DNA of 64,000 bases from Alphaproteobacteria bacterium (GTDB lineage Bacteria > Pseudomonadota > Alphaproteobacteria > Sphingomonadales > Sphingomonadaceae), in assembly GCA_018970445.1 (NCBI GenBank), contig JAGWWF010000005.1, forward strand, positions 62,001-126,000, in the 5' to 3' direction. The translations under genes were made by a program, and so were the position numbers. Shown one piece after another: positions 18,601 through 24,683 of the stretch. The notes under the pieces were generated by a model. That model ran no database searches, was not told the origin of the DNA, and saw only the letters and a list, made by a program, of their open reading frames with translations. The first letter of the stretch is position 1. Each line of letters starts with the position of its first letter.

Positions 18601-19393
18601 CGCCTGCCAGGGTGGCCAGCGTGCCGTTGCCGGTCACCGTCAGGGCGCCAACGCCCAGCGCCGCACCATCCGCAATCCGCAGCGCGCCCTGTTGCAGCGT
18701 CACGCCGCCCGTGAAGCTGGAGGCCGCCCGCAGGGACTGGGCCGCCGCGCCGGTCTTCACCAGCGCGGTGTCGCCGAAAATCGTGCCGGCAAAATTGCCG
18801 TCCACAGCGCCCGTGATCGTCAGCGTAGCGGCACCGGGGCCCGTGTTGATGATCGTGCCATTCCCGTTCAGCACCGGAATGCTGTTGCTGGTGCCGGCCA
18901 GATCAAGCGTGCCCAGCGTGCTGACCAGCAGGCTGGACCCGGACGACAGCGCCGTGTTCGAACCCGCCACCAGCGTGCCGCCCAGCACCGACGTCTGGCC
19001 CGTGAAGCTGTTGTTGCCCGACAGGGTGAGCGACTCGGCCCCGGTCTTGGTGAGTGCCAGCACGCCGGCACCGGCTGTCAGGTTGCCGCCAAAGCTCAAC
19101 GACGTCAGCGCTTCGACGTTGAGCGTGCCCAGATTGACCGCATCATTGTTGAGAATGGTTGCCGGATTGTTCAGCGGGGGGTCGACAAAATTGTTCACCA
19201 CCACCACAGCGCCATTCACGTCGAACGTCTGCGCCGCGGCGGGCACCAGCGCCGTGCCGGCCAGCATGGCGGCGGCGAGCGTGAGGGTGATTCGCTGCCC
19301 GGTCGAGCCGGAAAGACCGTGCGAAAACCGGCTCTTGCCCCGCAGAGCGCCCGACAGGTTGAAGCCAGCGCGGTTCAGCGTTTCGTTCGACAT
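6671..19393 (-). CDS. Giant autotransporter, 4240 residues
   Basis: A type Va secretion protein. The N-terminus has an extended signal peptide: a polar region of about 30 residues (SNETLNRAGFNLSG...) before the hydrophobic core and a likely cut near residue 54 (PAAA/QT). Residues about 110-3720 are tens of PATR-type beta-helix modules, each near 90-100 residues with the signature GxGTLxLxGxNSYxGGT. Two linkers with a WDG motif (W near residues 1065 and 1840) divide the passenger into three blocks. From about residue 3968 comes the C-terminal barrel domain (SLTFWLRGAGSWG), ending in the terminal Phe expected of outer membrane barrels. ATG 19393 has a GGGGGT ribosome site. No enzymatic domain, RGD motif or cysteine pair stands out. 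A surface adhesin or self-associating protein is the likely role by inference. Confidence 0.95.
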   Translation of the reverse strand: MSNETLNRAGFNLSGALRGKSRFSHGLSGSTGQRITLTLAAAMLAGTALVPAAAQTFDVNGAVVVVNNFVDPPLNNPATILNNDAVNLGTLNVEALTSLSFGGNLTAGAGVLALTKTGAESLTLSGNNSFTGQTSVLGGTLVAGSNTALSSGSSLLVSTLGTLDLAGTSNSIPVLNGNGTIINTGPGAATLTITGAVDGNFAGTIFGDTALVKTGAAAQSLRAASSFTGGVTLQQGALRIADGAALGVGALTVTGNGTLATLAGADLVATNLVSIGAATQLTVATAGGAAGLSLGGVISGDGSLRKEGTNALQLNGANSFAGGVVLAGGTLLVGSNSALGLGAAEVAATSTLGQSDGSVSLTLGNDVLINAGLTLLTPNVGQTFTLSGNLTANAPVTIGAGNGGTVALTGMNGFGGQQLRVDSGRLQIDAPAAIADAVLRFAGGTALDVTDASPVTLANGLTLNGTTTLTHAGSLQLSGLVAGAGSLVKASDGTLFLTRNVNSLTGEIDLNAGRLEARLGTSLGSGMGSINAANGTTLAIGNPVPSGVVTSSDRVITIATGGTMTLNLMGDSANFFLNDADGAANFDGTDLTLNGAVTGGTLNISGSGRVRLNSASTLEGLGIDQSAVVLGNAGALGGGALRVNEGAVYASTGNAVTLNQNIVVSNNFFIVGSDNVTINGVVSSLGAVPTELGAIIKIGTGTLRLNGANTMDNVRLQDGRVVVGTNTALGQRDFNTSNFAGTSRTLEAGVDGLQLANNVSLVGPLSIDTAGNTLTLTGQVFNTGSLVKAGAGTLVLTGDNIYGGPTTINAGTLAAGSDTAFATGIVTVANGATLSSQTAPAGGTRTIANNIVLNNGSSIDSNGNLFVLSGLLTGAGTTSKLGAGTLHITGNSSNLVTGFTGLIDVQDGELRLNGSIAGGITAQATATVTGTGSAGGTVTLNNSSVLAPGNSPGTITFGSLVLANNTALNFELAGLAAVPGTDADLVVVTNNLTLDGVLNITPLTGFNVGTGARTLMTYGNLVANNGVTVSNAPPVDVTYSVASGPVASGAGIVQLLVGFTGTYRWDGANLTPNGVIDGGAGTLNLTNTNFTNSDGTFNLAYGNLATDDIQFGGTAGGVDVASAINFDQMSFVTTGYTLGGVGSLNANNSGINVGGNTATINTNITGGSLVKTGTGNLVLGGNNSNASFAVDAGTVTAASDTALGAGTATFAGGTTLAASGSPRTLGNAIVVNAAGGLTVDAVTNTLSLNGIVSGTGPLNLTSSGGAIGGRDGVIVLAGVNTFTGGVNIAGTTAVINANSGLGDVGGNVLMNNGELRTTTSFATGRGFTLNGVGSTFNVDAGTVLTVNGLVNGSSSLEKTGTGTLVLANAGNLYNGGTQINAGTVSVASNGALGALGGVVSFTGSSTLQFTADVTSARDVVIASAVTGTIDTQGNDVRLDGNIVDAGTLAKIGAGRLTLTGNNSYAGGTNLDVGTLRIEDGQSIGSGRLTTQGGTTFVAGLGAGAGTIALSNNITLAGGQTTIDLNGNFLFINPVTGAVSTNGTNLVLNGTITGPGGFTTSNLTSGQIVIGGNNDFTGNVNLNSAVVVVNNDNALGTGNTVNINSAAGIRNNSGGTTRTIGSAVAINDPNATVGGNGNITLTGVVSGASTNVFNKVGLGTVTLANAANTIASQIEVAQGELAVTGTLTDANQLTTVRAGATLSGTGTIAGVVDVVNSAVLSAGVGGNGQVGRLTIGTLLLNEQSSLVFDLGDNYVNGGPLNDQITTTNLRLGGRLTVRESTGGSFGLGVYNLFTYQGALLAGSTGVQVLSLPGAFSGLVQTLVPGQVNLVVTQPGTFVQYWDGADTAGNGAVNGGAGTWSATGSNWTGLPDSQLNTNWFNNSVAVFGGTAGTVTLAQLFQAQGLQFVTSGYTLSGGILDNQSSGVGTGMFAHTDTGVTATINSVIQGDGILFKQGAGTLALGGNNVNFSGGTQVQAGTLQLNHARGAGTGAIALLGNTTLSSGPASLIVANAISTTGSNTIDNSLSASLTLTGVISGTGSIVKTGAGLVTLSGINSYSGGTSLNVGSLAVTNNSSIGTGALTLNAGTSFVAAANGLVFNNAVLLNTQGTIDTQGNNLTLSGVISDGTPASGLRKLGTGNLNLQGVNTYTGGTAVVGGSITVFNNSSVGTGGMTMLDATGLIAGANGITLLNNISTFGAVTVDTAANTLTLNGAVAGPGSLIKIGSGDLTLNSSTSSYGGGTALQAGSITVGSNAALGTGGLVMTGGTTLNAGAAGLALANAVTTLGAGTVNTNAFTFTLGGAIDGVGSIVKIGSGNLVLNGGNSHVGGTNVTAGTVTAGNNAAFGTGTVTMADGTTLANNANNLNVGNAFSIGNVTVATGANTFTLSGPVNGGGLLTKTGAGNLILSGSNGYAGGTALTEGSLTITNNNSIGTGTLTTTGGTTLVAGINDPSTGLVINLANAISLGAGLTTIDLQGTFSGAQGNGNILFDGAALVLAGPITGAGGLRVTDEGRLFLNGNNSFQGGVTLSGAVLNVGTDSALGTGDLTVNTAGVLSNTSGALRTLANNVVMVGTGALNVAGPDDITLNGVVSGNNSLLNKSSANTLTLNGANTHIVTSLGSGRITIGNNAALGTFRLNVLDHGLPTILAAGVDGLVVNTAVLLQTGTTNLIVESGAGNFTLNGLISGTGALTKVQSGNLVLNGANSYSGGTAINAGTVTVGNNTALGSNTVTMANGTTLANNANNLVVANQFSIGNVTVATGANTFTLSNTVSGTGSITKTGSGNLILNGANSYTLGTALTAGTITVGTNGALGTGRLTASDATSLVAGVSGLNVANNVTLNGGLTVDSGTGSFELSGVIDGTGSITKVNSGTLILSGVNSYSGGTNLNTGSLTIGNGGALGSGPLNTAGGTTLVIGTTTGTNTAITLGNPINLGAGITTLDLQGTSLSFNNDASIITNGAALTLNGVVSGAGGLATGNFGTVTLNGNNSYRGGTQINSRSVVYVGSDTAVGTGTVTMGGATGLYNVSGATRTLANNFVLNGGSWLGGTSDLVLNGTISGTGPLLKAGPQTLVLNGANSYTGNTQLRDGRITVGTNSALGTGILTVVAPIAVPAAGFASTLAAGSAGLALANDIVLNTDSSLTVESGAGSFTLAGVISGAGRLTKVQSGTLVLNGVNSFGGGTTLSAGTIQVGTSSALGTGGLALGAGTTLQAGAADLALTNGITTTGFGSIDTQGLAFTLAGVIDGVGSINKIGSGNLILTGNNGYRGGTSLAAGTITVGTSTALGAGQLTMAGGTTLVAGADTLVLANGITTQGVGTVNSNGFGFTLNGVIDGAGSLAKIGAGTLVLNGTNAYTGGTNVAAGTVTAGTNTAFGTGTVTLANATIVNTNASNLVFANAFSIGNATVDSGATSVTLNGVVSGAGQLTKVGSGTLILNAANSYTGGTALNAGTVRVGNAAALGTGSLAMAAGTTLQAGAAALTLANAIGMAGGATVDVNGQVFTLGGVISGTGPLSVIDSQSLAADALILTGTNTYTGGTIVTGTTLQVSADANLGNVAGGLTLVGGTLRTTASFTTARTVALGAGGGTVETATGTTLTSTGVVSGTSLTKTGAGTLALSGVNTYTGGTALNAGQITVGANAALGTGTLTMAGGTTLAAGVTGINTANSIVTLAAATINSGATPSVYTISGVISGAGSVTKQGTGVLTVSAANTFTGGTTVAAGTLNVTGSLASGVTVNSGAALTGTGSMASLNVLAGGSVNPGAPGTTDVATLTVTGAATLAGTYTVNVTPSTNDRLNAGGVLTLGGTLAVAPTVPANFATFNQVYTVATGASRTGTFATATGLDQFGLAFAPVVEYTTTAATIRLAPQSLVTLGNRFGGVTGNALEVAQAFDRAVAAGYNPQAFFNVYANGGSNLPRTLREMSGEQRATERRVVLDSNRTIREAALDRLNAGVASMGGQQVSTSDGDRSLTFWLRGAGSWGKAQNAEAATAFTSEQRGILTGLDWKKDGITIGGMFHYTTTDVEYRFLGGSSNVETTGGTLYAGYRKDGGIVVNAGASLAGSRSNGARTISLPTFQQVLQGRTTGTTYGLFGELAWDLAASADTRIEPFARLSHVKADFGGLVETGGVAALTAAKQASDVTITNLGMRFGANVASGKVALNASASWQGTSGDRDALTVIGIPAVGQNGNIRSVLMDRQALSMQADAAINLSDTIRFSLGYSGLVGKRNDDHGARATLNFAF
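11098..11146 (-). repeat. Near-identical duplicated module segment, copy 1
   Basis: A 49-base segment identical to 12241-12289 except for one base, coding for the shared peptide FSIGNVTVATGANTFTLS. Similarity continues on both sides at a lower level. A third, more diverged copy lies near 9160-9200. The spacing between the two close copies is 1143 bases, exactly 381 codons, so exchange between them keeps the frame. Confidence 0.85.
12241..12289 (-). repeat. Near-identical duplicated module segment, copy 2
   Basis: Second copy of the 49-base segment at 11098-11146, with a single mismatch. The surrounding modules (NNANNL followed by the FSIGN peptide) also match closely, indicating recent duplication or gene conversion inside the autotransporter passenger. 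Confidence 0.85.
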
Positions 19394-19433
19394 GATACCC
19401 CCAAAGGTAAAATCAATGGCACTATTGCGTATA

Positions 19434-19461
19434 ACTCTAGCCAAAAGCTACGGGATTGCAA
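19434..19461 (-). promoter_or_regulatory. Candidate promoter of the autotransporter
   Basis: In the AT-rich gap upstream of the autotransporter, the minus strand reads TTGCAA (19461-19456), 16 bases, then TAGAGT (19439-19434), a plausible sigma-70-type -35/-10 pair. It would place the start of transcription some 33 bases before the ATG. The match is partial and no activator site is evident. Confidence 0.35.
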
Positions 19462-19498
19462 CCTCTGCGGACGCCAAAAAATTGTCCATAACCGTTGT

Positions 19499-20143
19499 TT
19501 AGGTTGAAGATTGCAGCGGTTCCCGTGGCTGGGTGCCGGCGGCCCACGGCTGGGCCAGCACGCCGGCTTCGGCGGCCAGTAGCCGCGGATAGGCCGCCAC
19601 ATCAAGGCCAAAGCGCCGCGCGTTGTAGAGCTGCGGCACCAGACACAGATCGGCAAGGCCGATTCGGTCAGCGTAAATCTGCGCACCACCATGCCGGGCG
19701 GCAAAGCCGTCCAGCGCGGCCAGCCCGTCGTGCATCCAGTGGTGCAGCCAGGCCGTGATCGCCGCGTCATCCTGCCCCATCTGATCGCGCAGCCAGCGCT
19801 GCACCCGCAGATTGCCCAGCGGATGCACCTCGGCCGCGATCACCAGTGCCGCGCCGCGCACCAGCGCCCGGCCGGCGGCATCGGACGGCAGCAGCGGTGG
19901 ATCGGGATGACGTTCGTCCAGATATTCGATGATGGCCAGGCTTTGCGTCAGCACCAGCGGGCCGTCTTCCAGCACCGGCACCAGGCCCTGGGCATTGCGG
20001 GCCAGATGGCCGGCACCGCGCTGGTCTCCGGCCACCAGATTGACTGGCAGCCGCGCTGCCGCCAGCCCCTTGGCCGCCAGCGCCAGCCGCACCCGCCACG
20101 ACGCGCTGGACCGCCAGTAATCATGCAGGATCAGATCGCCCAT
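19499..20143 (-). CDS. maiA: Maleylacetoacetate isomerase (zeta GST)
   Basis: A 214-residue glutathione S-transferase of the zeta class. These isomerise maleylacetoacetate to fumarylacetoacetate in tyrosine degradation, or act on similar cis-dienes. The N-terminal thioredoxin fold carries LHDYWRSSASWRVRLAL. The zeta motif is normally SSCxWRVRIAL, and here the Cys position is Ala, a variant common in bacteria. GLVPVLEDGPLVLTQSLAII is the glutathione-binding strand-helix. A helical C-terminal domain follows. It is the last gene of the run with der and bamB, 24 bases after der. No other tyrosine-degradation gene is nearby, so the exact substrate is uncertain. Confidence 0.88.
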   Translation of the reverse strand: MGDLILHDYWRSSASWRVRLALAAKGLAAARLPVNLVAGDQRGAGHLARNAQGLVPVLEDGPLVLTQSLAIIEYLDERHPDPPLLPSDAAGRALVRGAALVIAAEVHPLGNLRVQRWLRDQMGQDDAAITAWLHHWMHDGLAALDGFAARHGGAQIYADRIGLADLCLVPQLYNARRFGLDVAAYPRLLAAEAGVLAQPWAAGTQPREPLQSST

Positions 20144-20167
20144 CCGCCCTCCCCCGCCGTGCCCGCC

Positions 20168-21586
20168 TCACCCCTTGTTGAACGGGTTGCGGCCACCGCG
20201 AAAACTCAACCGGATCGGCAGGCCGCCAAAATCCAGGTCCGCTGCCAGACTGTTGGTCAGGAAGCGGGCATAGCTGGCCGGCAGCGCATCGGTGCGGTTG
20301 CCGAACACCACGAAGGTGGGCGGCCGGCTGGCCACCTGGGTGGCATAACGCAGCTTGATGCGCAGCCCCCCCGGCGCCGGCGGCGGATTGCGTGCAATGG
20401 CGGCTTCGAACCAGCGGTTGAGCGCCGAGGTCGGCACCCGGCGCGACCAGCGCGTGCGCGTTTCGAACGCCACCTGCATCAAGGTTTCCAGCCCCTTGCC
20501 GGTGGCGCCCGAACAGGTGAGCAGCGGCACGCCCTTGATCTGGCTCAGCCCGTCGTCCAGCGCCTTGCGCACGCCGTTGAACAGCCGGCTCTGATCCACC
20601 GCCACATCCCATTTGTTGAGCACGATGATCAGCGCCCGGCCTTCCGAAAGCACCATGTCGGCGATGCGCAGATCCTGCGATTCGAGGCCTTGCGTGGCAT
20701 CGAGCAGCAGCACCACCACTTCGGCGAAATCCACCGCCAGCTTGGTATCGGCGGCCGACAGTTTCTCCAGCTTTTCCGTCACCCGCGCCCGCTTGCGCAG
20801 GCCCGCGGTATCGACCAGCCGCACCGGCTGCCCGTCATAATCCCAGTCGATGGTGATCGAATCGCGGGTGATGCCGGCTTCCGGCCCGGTGACCAGCCGC
20901 TGTTCGCCCAGCAGGCGGTTGATCAGGGTGGATTTGCCGGCATTGGGCCGGCCGACAATGGCGATCTTCAAGGGGCCGGGCGGCGGTTCCGGGGCCTCCA
21001 TGTCCTCGGCTGGCGCGTCGTCGCCCGCGCCATCCGGTTCGGCCTCCACGGCCGCCTCCGGCTCCAGATGCGGCGCCAGCGCCTGATAGAGATCGGCCAG
21101 GCCCAGCCCATGTTCGGCCGACAGGCCGACGGGTTCGCCAAAGCCCAGGGCATGGCCTTCGTTCAGCCCGGCTTCGGCCTGCAGCCCTTCGGCCTTGTTG
21201 GCCACCAGCACCAGTGGCACGCCGCGGCGGCGCAGCCAGCCGGCGAAATGTTCATCCAGCGGCGTGATGCCGGCGCGGGCATCATAGACCAGCATGGCCA
21301 CGGTCGCGCGCGCCACCGCAGCCTCGGTCTGGGCGCGCATGCGGCCCGACAGGCTTTCATCGCTGCCGTCTTCAAAGCCGGCGGTATCGACCGCGACGAA
21401 ATCCAGATCGAACAGGCTGGCGCGGCCCTCGCGGCGATCGCGCGTCACGCCGGGCTGATCGTCCACCAGCGCCAGCCGCTTGCCCACCAGCCGGTTGAAC
21501 AGGGTGGATTTGCCCACATTGGGCCGGCCGACAATGGCGACGCGCGGGGCGTCGGCATCGAAATCAAGGATATTCTTCATGCTCAT
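20168..21586 (-). CDS. der: Ribosome assembly GTPase Der (EngA)
   Basis: A 472-residue tandem GTPase needed for maturation of the 50S subunit. Two G domains are visible: the first P-loop GRPNVGKS at residues 20-27 and the second GRPNAGKS at 212-219, each followed by a DTAGF/DTAGL switch, with NKAE and NKWD as base-recognition motifs. The linker between them is unusually acidic and Ala/Pro-rich (about residues 170-205). The C-terminal KH-like domain ends with SFRGGRNPFNKG. The start ATG 21586 is six bases ahead of a second in-frame ATG. The order YfgM - BamB - Der is conserved across proteobacteria. Confidence 0.97.
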   Translation of the reverse strand: MSMKNILDFDADAPRVAIVGRPNVGKSTLFNRLVGKRLALVDDQPGVTRDRREGRASLFDLDFVAVDTAGFEDGSDESLSGRMRAQTEAAVARATVAMLVYDARAGITPLDEHFAGWLRRRGVPLVLVANKAEGLQAEAGLNEGHALGFGEPVGLSAEHGLGLADLYQALAPHLEPEAAVEAEPDGAGDDAPAEDMEAPEPPPGPLKIAIVGRPNAGKSTLINRLLGEQRLVTGPEAGITRDSITIDWDYDGQPVRLVDTAGLRKRARVTEKLEKLSAADTKLAVDFAEVVVLLLDATQGLESQDLRIADMVLSEGRALIIVLNKWDVAVDQSRLFNGVRKALDDGLSQIKGVPLLTCSGATGKGLETLMQVAFETRTRWSRRVPTSALNRWFEAAIARNPPPAPGGLRIKLRYATQVASRPPTFVVFGNRTDALPASYARFLTNSLAADLDFGGLPIRLSFRGGRNPFNKG

Positions 21587-21628
21587 CGCCGCCGGCCTTA
21601 CCAGCGCGGGGGCATCAGCGCCACAAGA

Positions 21629-22978
21629 TCAGCGATAGGCCGTCAGCGTGCCATCATCGGTCAGCTGATACAGGGTGCCGCCGGCCACCACCGGCGGCAG
21701 CAGCGCCGGCGCCTTCAGCTTCAGACTATAGACGCGCTTGCCCTCATAGGGGTCGATGGCCACCAGCTCGCGGCTCGATCCGGCCAGCCACACCCGTTCG
21801 CCAGCCAGCACCGGGCCGGCCCATTGATAGGCGCCGGTCTTCTTCTTCGGGTTGCGATACTGATCCAGCCGCAGCACCCAGCGCACCTTGCCTTCGGAAC
21901 GGGTGATGCACAGCACCTCGCCTTCCACGGTGACAAGATAGATGAATTCGCCCGCCAGCCACGGTGTCCACACCCCGGCGAAATTGCGTTCCCAGGCGCG
22001 CTGCCCGGTGGCCAGTTCCAGCGCCACCATGCGGCCGCCATGGCCGATGGCAAACACCCGGCCGCGATCGATCACCGGCGATCCATCGATATCGGCCAGC
22101 GCCGCCATGGCGGTGGAACGGCCGGTGCGCGCCAGCTGATCCTGCCACACGCTGCGGCCGGTTTCGGCCCGCATGGCGTTCAACTCGCCCGATGAAAAGC
22201 CCGCCACCACCGTATCCAGCTGCACCGCCGGCGCGCCAACGCCCAGGATGCCGGCGATTTCCACCGTGCCCGTCACCGTCCACAACAATTCGCCGGTGGC
22301 GCCATTGAGAGCGTGCAGCTGATTGTCCTGGCTCACGGCAAAGACGCGGTTGCCGGCGACGCTGGGCGCACCGCGCAGCGGCTGGCCCAAGGCGCGTTCC
22401 CACAATTGCTTGCCGCTGGCCGCATCATAGGCCAGCGCCACGCCATAGCCGGTCAGCGCATAGACGCGGCCATCGCCATAGGACACGCCGCCGCCAAAGG
22501 CCGGCCGCACGCCGCGTTTGGGCTGGCGATACTGCGCGCTCCACGCCAGCGCGCCGGTGGCGGCATCAAAGGCGCGCACCGCGCCCAGCGTGTCGATGGT
22601 AAAGACCTTGCCGCCGCCAACCACCGGGGCGGCGTTCAGCCGGGCGGTCCCGCTGCTGCCCTTGCCGATGCTGGCAGCCCAGGCTTCCACCGGCTTTTCG
22701 GCCAGCGCCAGATGGCCGCCCACCTTGGCGGGCGAACCACCGGGCTGGCTCCATTCGGCGTTGGCCTCGGCCGCCGGCAGCACGATCGCGGTGTCCTGCA
22801 ACTCGGCCTCGGCCTCGGCGCGGGTTTCAAAACTCATGATCGGAATGCGCTCGCCCAGTGTGGGGGTGCGGCGCTTGGTGGATTTCTTGAATACGCCGCA
22901 GCCGGCCAGCGCCAGGCTGGCCACCAGCAGGATGGTGATCGCGCGCACGCCGCGCGCCGGGGCCGGAAATGCCGCCAT
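21629..22978 (-). CDS. bamB: Outer membrane assembly lipoprotein BamB
   Basis: A 449-residue PQQ-like beta-propeller lipoprotein of the BAM complex, which inserts barrel proteins into the outer membrane. The signal peptide ends in the lipobox LALAGC with the lipidated Cys27. Propeller blades show the recurring W-x-x-x and GxVYAL/GRVFA patterns (for example GGGKVFTIDTLGAVRAFDA and SGKQLWERALGQ). The start is taken at ATG 22978, preceded by an immediate GTG and the ribosome-site-like AAGG that overlaps the TAA of the upstream gene. The large autotransporter 2.2 kb downstream is a natural client of this machinery. That link is inference. Confidence 0.93.
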   Translation of the reverse strand: MAAFPAPARGVRAITILLVASLALAGCGVFKKSTKRRTPTLGERIPIMSFETRAEAEAELQDTAIVLPAAEANAEWSQPGGSPAKVGGHLALAEKPVEAWAASIGKGSSGTARLNAAPVVGGGKVFTIDTLGAVRAFDAATGALAWSAQYRQPKRGVRPAFGGGVSYGDGRVYALTGYGVALAYDAASGKQLWERALGQPLRGAPSVAGNRVFAVSQDNQLHALNGATGELLWTVTGTVEIAGILGVGAPAVQLDTVVAGFSSGELNAMRAETGRSVWQDQLARTGRSTAMAALADIDGSPVIDRGRVFAIGHGGRMVALELATGQRAWERNFAGVWTPWLAGEFIYLVTVEGEVLCITRSEGKVRWVLRLDQYRNPKKKTGAYQWAGPVLAGERVWLAGSSRELVAIDPYEGKRVYSLKLKAPALLPPVVAGGTLYQLTDDGTLTAYR

Positions 22979-22982
22979 CACC

Positions 22983-23723
22983 TTATCGCCCCGCTGCCGG
23001 AGCGGCGGCTGCGGCCGGGCGGGCGGCAATGCCCAGCGTTGCCACATCCACGCCCACCGCAATCGCCAGCTGCGCCGCGCGGGTGCGCAGCGAGGGGCTC
23101 AACCCCTCATCCTTCACCATGGCGATCAGGATCGGCCGGGCCAGATCGGGCTTGCCGGCCTTCACCTGCGCCACCGCCACCAGTTCGCCGGCCACGCCGA
23201 ACCAGGCATTGCCCGGCACCGCCAGCGGCTTCAGCCGGGCCACCACCTCGGCCGGGGCCAGCTGATCGAAGCCGACGCGCACCGCCTTGACCAGCGCGGC
23301 ATCGCGCAGCGGCTGCGGCGCATCTTCATCATTGGCAATGGCCTCGTACAGGCCGCGGGCCTTGGCCTTGTCGCCGCCGGCCAGCGCATCATTGGCCAGC
23401 ACCATGCGCGCCAGGCCGGCATAGGCGCCGGGGCCATCGCGGGTCATGGCGTCCAGCACCGGGCGGGCGCGGGCGCCCTCGCCCACCTCCAGCTGGGTGA
23501 TGGCCTGGGTGAGGGCCTGGCCGGCCGCACCGGCCGCCTTTTCCTGCCGGTCCTGCCAGAACAGCCAGCCGGCCAGCGCGCCCAGCGCCAGCAGCAGCAC
23601 GGCGATGCCGATCCGGCCATAGCGCTGCCACAGGCCCAACAGCTGCGAACGGCGAAACTCCTCGTCCACCTCGCGCAGGAAGGCATCATCGGGATTGGCA
23701 GGCGTGTTGGCCAAGATGGTCAT
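22983..23723 (-). CDS. YfgM-like TPR membrane protein
   Basis: A 246-residue single-pass membrane protein. A cytoplasmic N-terminus with FLREVDEEFRRSQLLGLWQR is followed by one transmembrane helix (about residues 32-52, IGIAVLLLALGALAGWLFW) and a periplasmic helical domain of TPR-type repeats. This is the YfgM / TPR_21 family, reported as an ancillary SecYEG and chaperone-network partner in enterobacteria. The C-terminus is Ala/Pro-rich. ATG 23723 is preferred to the Arg/Cys-containing extension up to 23747. Its TAA is 4 bases before bamB, so the two are translated together. Confidence 0.85.
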   Translation of the reverse strand: MTILANTPANPDDAFLREVDEEFRRSQLLGLWQRYGRIGIAVLLLALGALAGWLFWQDRQEKAAGAAGQALTQAITQLEVGEGARARPVLDAMTRDGPGAYAGLARMVLANDALAGGDKAKARGLYEAIANDEDAPQPLRDAALVKAVRVGFDQLAPAEVVARLKPLAVPGNAWFGVAGELVAVAQVKAGKPDLARPILIAMVKDEGLSPSLRTRAAQLAIAVGVDVATLGIAARPAAAAAPAAGR

Positions 23724-23798
23724 GCTCCGGATGCAGCGGTGTGGCACCGCCGATATTGCCGGGCGGTGAATGCCCCAGTGCCCGCCAAAGGTAAAGCC

Positions 23799-24650
23799 TC
23801 AGCGATAAAGCTGGGCTTCGGTGGGGAAGGCGCGGGTGCGCACGCGCATCGCATATTCGGCCGCCGCCGCCGAAATGCGCGTTGCCAGATCATCGAACCG
23901 TTCCACAAAGCGCGGCACCCGATCGAACATGCCCAGCATGTCGTCCACCACCAGCACCTGGCCATCGCACTGCAACGCCGCGCCAATGCCGATGGTCACG
24001 CAGTTCACACCGGCGGTGATGTCGATGGCCAGGCCTTCCACCACGCCTTCCACCACCATGGCAAAGCAGCCGGCTGCGGCCACGGCGTGCGCATCGGCCA
24101 GGATCTTGGCACGCTCCGCCTCGCTGCGCCCGCGCGCGCCATAGCCGCCCAGCGCATTGACCGCCTGCGGCGTGAGGCCGACATGCGCCATCACCGGAAT
24201 GCCGCGATCGACCAGAAAGCGAATGGTGGGCGCCATCACCGCGCCGCCCTCCAGCTTCACCGCGGCCGCGCCGGTCTCGCGCATCACGCGCGCCGCCGTG
24301 CGATAGGCGGCCTCCGGGCTTTCCTCATAGCTGCCGAACGGCAGATCGATCACCACCACGCTGCGATAGCTGCCGCGCACCACCGCCGCGCCGTGCGCGA
24401 TCATCATGTCCAGCGTCACCTTCACCGTGGTGTCGAGGCCATAGATCACCTGCCCCAGCGAATCGCCCACCAGCAGCAGATCGCAATGCGGATCAAGCAA
24501 TTGCGCCATGCGCGCGGTGTAGGCCGTCAGCATGACCACCGGCTCCCCGCCCTTGCGGCGGGCGATGGCCGGCACCGTCAGCCGGCGCACCGGTTCCGGC
24601 ACCGGATGGGCGCGGCTGGTGGCGGTATCAAGGGTGAAGCTGGTGCTCAT
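23799..24650 (-). CDS. panB: Ketopantoate hydroxymethyltransferase
   Basis: A 283-residue TIM-barrel enzyme that adds a hydroxymethyl group from methylene-THF to 2-oxoisovalerate, the first committed step of pantothenate and CoA synthesis. Motifs: [29 protein letters not shown] (Mg-binding Asp), the loop [21 protein letters not shown] and [13 protein letters not shown] 24650 ([11 protein letters not shown]) is chosen over an upstream start that would reach into the intergenic space. It is co-directional with wrbA, 33 bases upstream, and with the YfgM-like gene. No panC or panE is in the window. Confidence 0.96.
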   Translation of the reverse strand: MSTSFTLDTATSRAHPVPEPVRRLTVPAIARRKGGEPVVMLTAYTARMAQLLDPHCDLLLVGDSLGQVIYGLDTTVKVTLDMMIAHGAAVVRGSYRSVVVIDLPFGSYEESPEAAYRTAARVMRETGAAAVKLEGGAVMAPTIRFLVDRGIPVMAHVGLTPQAVNALGGYGARGRSEAERAKILADAHAVAAAGCFAMVVEGVVEGLAIDITAGVNCVTIGIGAALQCDGQVLVVDDMLGMFDRVPRFVERFDDLATRISAAAAEYAMRVRTRAFPTEAQLYR

Positions 24651-24683
24651 GGCCGGGGGCTTTACGCCGCCGGCCACGATATC

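Larger units (their letters stand above)
8200..19065 (-). repeat. PATR passenger repeat array
   Basis: The coding DNA is a long array of diverged repeats of roughly 280-330 bases. In protein terms each unit runs: GxGSLxKxGxGTLxLxG, then NSYxGGT, then xAGTxxVGxNxALGTG, then a TTLxAGxxxLxLAN strand and a DxxxxxFTLxGVIxG turn. This is the autotransporter-associated beta-strand (PATR) repeat. I count on the order of 35-40 recognisable units. Divergence is highest near the N-terminal end (17-19 kb) and lowest between about 9 and 13 kb. Confidence 0.85.

Noticed and set aside
8200-19065. The DNA repetition in this region as a mobile or CRISPR-like array
   Set aside because: Units are diverged, in frame, and code for PATR modules of one protein. 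There are no regular spacers and no cas genes.
6608-19507. A 4299-codon open frame on the plus strand, antisense to the whole autotransporter gene
   Set aside because: Its codons line up with those of the sense gene, so antisense stops would need TTA, CTA or TCA in the sense. These codons are nearly absent in this high-GC genome, so a long open antisense frame is expected. It has no ribosome site and no recognisable domain.
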